DNA from: Meloidogyne chitwoodi
Lineage: Eukaryota; Nematoda; Chromadorea; Rhabditida; Meloidogynidae
Reading direction: 5' to 3'
Assembly: GCA_015183035.1 (NCBI GenBank)
Contig: JACZZP010000019.1
Coordinates: 868,001 to 932,000, forward strand
Length of the DNA stretch: 64,000 nucleotides
The translations under genes were made by a program, and so were the position numbers. A model generated the notes under the pieces. It did no database searches. It had not been told where the DNA came from and saw only the letters and a list, made by a program, of their open reading frames with translations. This document shows positions 60,392 to 64,000 of the stretch, in pieces (within the stretch, counting starts at the first letter, position 1; every line of letters begins with the position of its first letter).

Positions 60392-61662
60392 GGACTAAAA
60401 AAGAAGAAGAAAATAATAATAATTAAATAAGAAGAATAAAAAAGAAGAAAATTCGTTTGGCATAAAAGTAAAGTAAGATTACATTGAAAAATAAAATAAT
60501 AATTTTAATTATTTTAAAATTAAAAAATTAATTTGAAAAATAATTTAATTTTTTAATATTAGAAAGTAAATTAAATAATTTATTTTTTTATTTTTAAAAA
60601 GAAATTAAATTATAAAAAATATTAAATTTGATATTCTGCACCCATTTATAATGGAAACCTAAAATAAAAAATTAATTAAATTTTAATAAAATCTTCAGAA
60701 TTTTAAAGTCTGTGCACCGTAGCTTTAATTATAAAAATTAATGAACTGCTATCTAACGGACATATGGAGTAACTTTATATTTATGATGGAAGATAATTTA
60801 CATTTTATAATTATTATAACACAATCGACGTAGAAATTGCAAATTCAATTTATGAGACCTGTCTCCTTAAAGTTTTAATTAAATTTAATAATTTATTTTA
60901 TAAATCATAATATTCATTTAAAAAAATAATTTTAAAACTCGATTATTGTATAACTCTCTACTTAATTATGACAAGAAAGGTTCCGATCTTCAATTGTCTC
61001 TACATCGTTAAAATTAAATTTAATAATTTATTAAATAATTATTTTTTACCTAAAATTAATTTAAATTTATATTCTTAATTAAATATTTATGTTTTTAAAC
61101 TGTTTAAAACAAAGAATCTATGTTTTGATGATAAACAAGGCAAATAATGACAAATATTGTGCTTTGACAGGATGTATTAGTGCTCTATCCAATGGCTTAT
61201 TGGTCAGCTGCGCGAAAAATAAAAATATTGCGATGGAAAGTACAATATTGATACATTAATTTAAATAAAATTCGTCTAATGCTCATAACACACAAAAGAA
61301 AAAGCCATTTAAGATGCATCAAAATTACTATAAAAGATTCGGCTATAGACAAGTAGGTCTCTCATTTTGTATGTGAAAAATGTAAAATAAAGTGCTCTAG
61401 TAAATTTAATCATCTAATAAATTTAATCATATTATAAAAGAAATTTTTCAACATGAAAGGTTTACTGATTATCTTAAATTTTAAATCATTTTTAAAATTA
61501 ATAACTTCAATTTATTAATTTAAATAGTTATCCTCAATTTTAATTAAAAAAATTTAATTTTAAAAATTTAATTTATATGAGTTGGAAAGAAATACTATTA
61601 AAACACAATGATGAATCCACTACGTACGACTTAAAATGTAAAGGGACCTTATCATATTAACA
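60392..61662. other. AT-rich interval without recognised gene
   Basis: I see no ORF or repeat worth naming here. Confidence 0.4.
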
Positions 61663-62016
61663 CAATTTAACGGCTAATTTCAAGAATAATTAAAGAAATT
61701 AATTGATAAATAAATAAAAATATTTTTTTCATATAATATATCAAATTAATAAATTTTTAAGATTTGAATTTATTATTAATATTTTAATTCAACGATAACA
61801 ATTTTAAAAAATTAAAACTCCTAGAAAATGAATCTCATTTGTAAACCGACACGGAAAACACTCCATAAATGCAATGGCAGTTGACAGAGAAATAACATTC
61901 TAGTTAAATTTACCTAAATATTTTTATATATTTTATACTCAATAAAGAGTTTAAAAATTAATTTTACAGTTTAATTAAAATCAAAAAATTATTTTATAAT
62001 TAAATTTATTTTGTAT
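61663..62016 (+). repeat. About 355-bp direct repeat, left copy
   Basis: Starts CAATTTAACGGCTAATTTCA. It contains AAACTCCTAGAAAATGAATC, GACACGGAAAACACTCCATA and AATGCAATGGCAGTTGACAG, all repeated in order at 63184-63538 with few differences. Confidence 0.85.
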
Positions 62017-62047
62017 CAAATATTAAAATAATTTATTATTATTATTA

Positions 62048-62594
62048 ATGTCTTTAGAAAATATTATTACAACTCAACATATGATAAGGTCAATTAATGA
62101 AAAAGATGAAAAAATAAATCAAATATCTGAACAATTATTCAAGAAAAAAATATGAAGAAAAAGTTAAAATATATGAACGAAAAGTGGAAAAATTTTGTAA
62201 ATGAAAACAATCTTAAATGGGAAAGAACACATTTGGAACTTTTAAATAAAAAACTACAAGAAACATTAAAATTTTCAAAAAGCAAAATTTTTTTAGAAAA
62301 CGTTGAAATTTTATAAAAATTAATTCATTAAAATTTTTAATAAATATAATATATGAATAAATTTTAGGATAATGAACTATTGACATTCAGAGAAAAATAT
62401 ATTGAAAACGAAACAGAATTAAAAGAACATCAAGATATAATAAAAATAATAAAAGAGGAGGTAAATAAAAAATTATTGAAATTAAATAATATTTAAATTT
62501 AGCAAGCAAAAATAAACATAAAAAAAGAGACTGGATAAAGCTTTAGATAGTATTTTAGCATTTGAGCATTCTTGTAGAGAAAATTGGAAACGGT
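62048..62594 (+). pseudogene. Coiled-coil gene with homopolymer frame breaks
   Basis: From ATG 62048 (MSLENIITTQHMIRSINEKD) the product is Lys/Glu-rich and helical. Frame 1 stops at about 62156, and a one-base change in an A-run just before lets it continue (YEEKVKIYERKVEKF). Further exons with GT/AG borders are 62369-62460 (NELLTFREKYIENETELKEH) and 62503-62594 (LDKALDSILAFEHSCREN), the last again after a frame change in an A-run. It is either a decayed gene or one with consensus errors. Generic coiled coil; no family. Confidence 0.4.
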
Positions 62595-63061
62595 TAATTT
62601 AAAAATTTGTTATTAGTAAAATAATAGCACTTATGAGAAAATTAAATATATGTAAAAAATATAATTTTAAACATAACTATTTTTAGTAAGATTATATCAA
62701 TTGAAGAGGAAGAGGATTCTAAGGAGTTGCAGCAAGTCCACATTAGGATCCAGCTCACGAATACAAACCATAAGATAAAGTTTACAGAAATTAAAATTTG
62801 ATAAAAATGATGAGAACTATATTTTAAATATTTTAGCTAAAAGAATTATTTTATAAAAATTCATTCAACATTTAATTAAACAGAATAATTAATTTTATTA
62901 ACAATTTTTATGTGAAGTATAAGTATTAAAAATTAGAAAAAAAGGAAATAATATTGATAAAAAATTTGAAAATGTAAAAAAAAGAAATTTTCAAAATTTA
63001 TTAAAAGCTTGTAAAACAAATAAAATATTTATAAATTTTTTGAACATTTAAAAAAATGCAT

Positions 63062-63174
63062 CTTTCAGCAGCAAATTGCATTTTTGCAATAAGACGTTTC
63101 ATTGCCGAATATGGAAATCCTAAAAGAATTATCTCCGATAATGGGACTCAACAAACCAAGTAAATCTAAAATGT
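63062..63174 (+). pseudogene. Retroelement integrase core fragment
   Basis: The frame reads FAIRRFIAEYGNPKRIISDN followed by GTQ, the segment around the second catalytic Asp of an rve integrase as in BEL/Pao elements. It ends at TAA 63172-63174 just before the right 355-bp repeat. It is not derived from the BEL element at 23-36 kb, whose residues differ. Confidence 0.75.
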
Positions 63175-63183
63175 GGAACTACA

Positions 63184-63538
63184 ACAATTTAACGGCTAAT
63201 TTCAAGAATAATTAAAGAAATTAATTGATAAATAAATAAAAATAATATTTTTTTCATATAATATATCAAATTAATAAATTTTTAAGATTTGAATTTATTA
63301 TTAATATTTTAATTCAACGATAACAATTTTAGAAAATTAAAACTCCTAGAAAATGAATCCCAATTTGTAGACCGACACGGAAAACACTCCATAAATGCAA
63401 TGGCAGTTGACAGAGAAATAACATTCTAGTTAAATTTACCTACATATTTTTATATATTTTATACTCAATAAAGAGTTTAAAAATTATTTTTACAGTTTAA
63501 TTAAAATCAAAAAATTATATTTAAATTTATTTTGTTTC
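63184..63538 (+). repeat. About 355-bp direct repeat, right copy
   Basis: Near-identical to 61663-62016, including AATAAAGAGTTTAAAAATTA near the end. The two copies bracket 1.17 kb containing the coiled-coil exons and the integrase fragment. Confidence 0.85.
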
Positions 63539-64000
63539 GGAATAATAAATGATTTTTTTATTAATAAATATTTTTTAAATTTTAAATAAAATTTAACGAT
63601 GTGATTAATCAATCAGGTTGAAAAACACTACTCCTCCTCCTCGTGAGATAATTAGCTAAAAAAATTTTTTTTTAATTTAAATTGGCGATGATGGTCTCGA
63701 AACTATGTTCTGATAAATTATAAATTTAAAATTATAATAGAATTATTAAAATCAGAATTAATTCCCTTTATATAATAAATATACACATTTTTCCATATAA
63801 TTTCAACATATATCATACATACAAAAATTATTGTAATCTAATTTACTTTGCCACACAAATCCAAATTGTCTATATATAAAAAATTTGGTTCGTTCCTTAT
63901 TAATCATCATTAAATTAATCATCACATCAATTCCCAACAAAAGATATATTTAATATAAAAACTTATTATTATAATTTTGGAATAAATAAATTTTAAAACT
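63539..64000. other. AT-rich window end
   Basis: No gene or repeat recognised. Confidence 0.4.

Overview
The window looks like a very AT-rich invertebrate, most likely nematode, nuclear genome. Introns are short (about 38-70 nt) with weak polypyrimidine tracts ending in TTTTAG or TTTCAG. The retroelement is of the BEL/Pao type with an envelope gene, as known from nematodes, and foldback/MITE-like repeats sit in almost every intron. I lean towards an AT-rich plant-parasitic (root-knot-like) nematode, but nothing here fixes the species.

Left part (1-12.3 kb): a decayed hAT transposase tail, then an unrecognised multi-exon secreted-protein gene (2126-9122) whose introns are packed with foldback repeats, then a second, incompletely resolved gene (about 9697-11512).

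12.37-23.2 kb: a compact virus-like DNA transposon of the Maverick/Polinton (adintovirus-like) class. On the + strand it carries a signal-peptide protein, a spliced small protein, packaging ATPase, pX-like core protein, basic core-like protein, DDE integrase with chromodomain, a very large penton-like protein, a pVI-like protein, a double-jelly-roll major capsid protein (MCP) split by a -1 frame change, a membrane protein and an adenain-like protease. A spliced two-CxxC protein lies on the - strand. Most cassettes have a TATA box 41-65 nt before the ATG. No family-B DNA polymerase is visible. The MCP break coincides with a U UUU UUA heptamer followed 7 nt later by a 9-bp stem, which is the layout of a programmed -1 frameshift signal.

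23.36-35.96 kb: a BEL/Pao retroelement on the - strand with apparently identical 584-bp LTRs, gag, a 1,825-residue pol-env ORF, the rest of an envelope-like glycoprotein and a large extra 3' ORF. It sits where the right end of the Maverick would be expected. Two single-base frame breaks interrupt gag-pol and env.

36-64 kb: two small secreted-protein genes on the - strand, then a 15-exon alpha-1,6-fucosyltransferase (FUT8) gene (39955-50901). One FUT8 intron holds about 103 copies of a 61-bp satellite, and another is a minisatellite built from its own splice donor. A cysteine-knot-like secreted protein gene follows on the - strand. The last 12 kb is extremely AT-rich, with long direct repeats, gene fragments and retroelement remnants.
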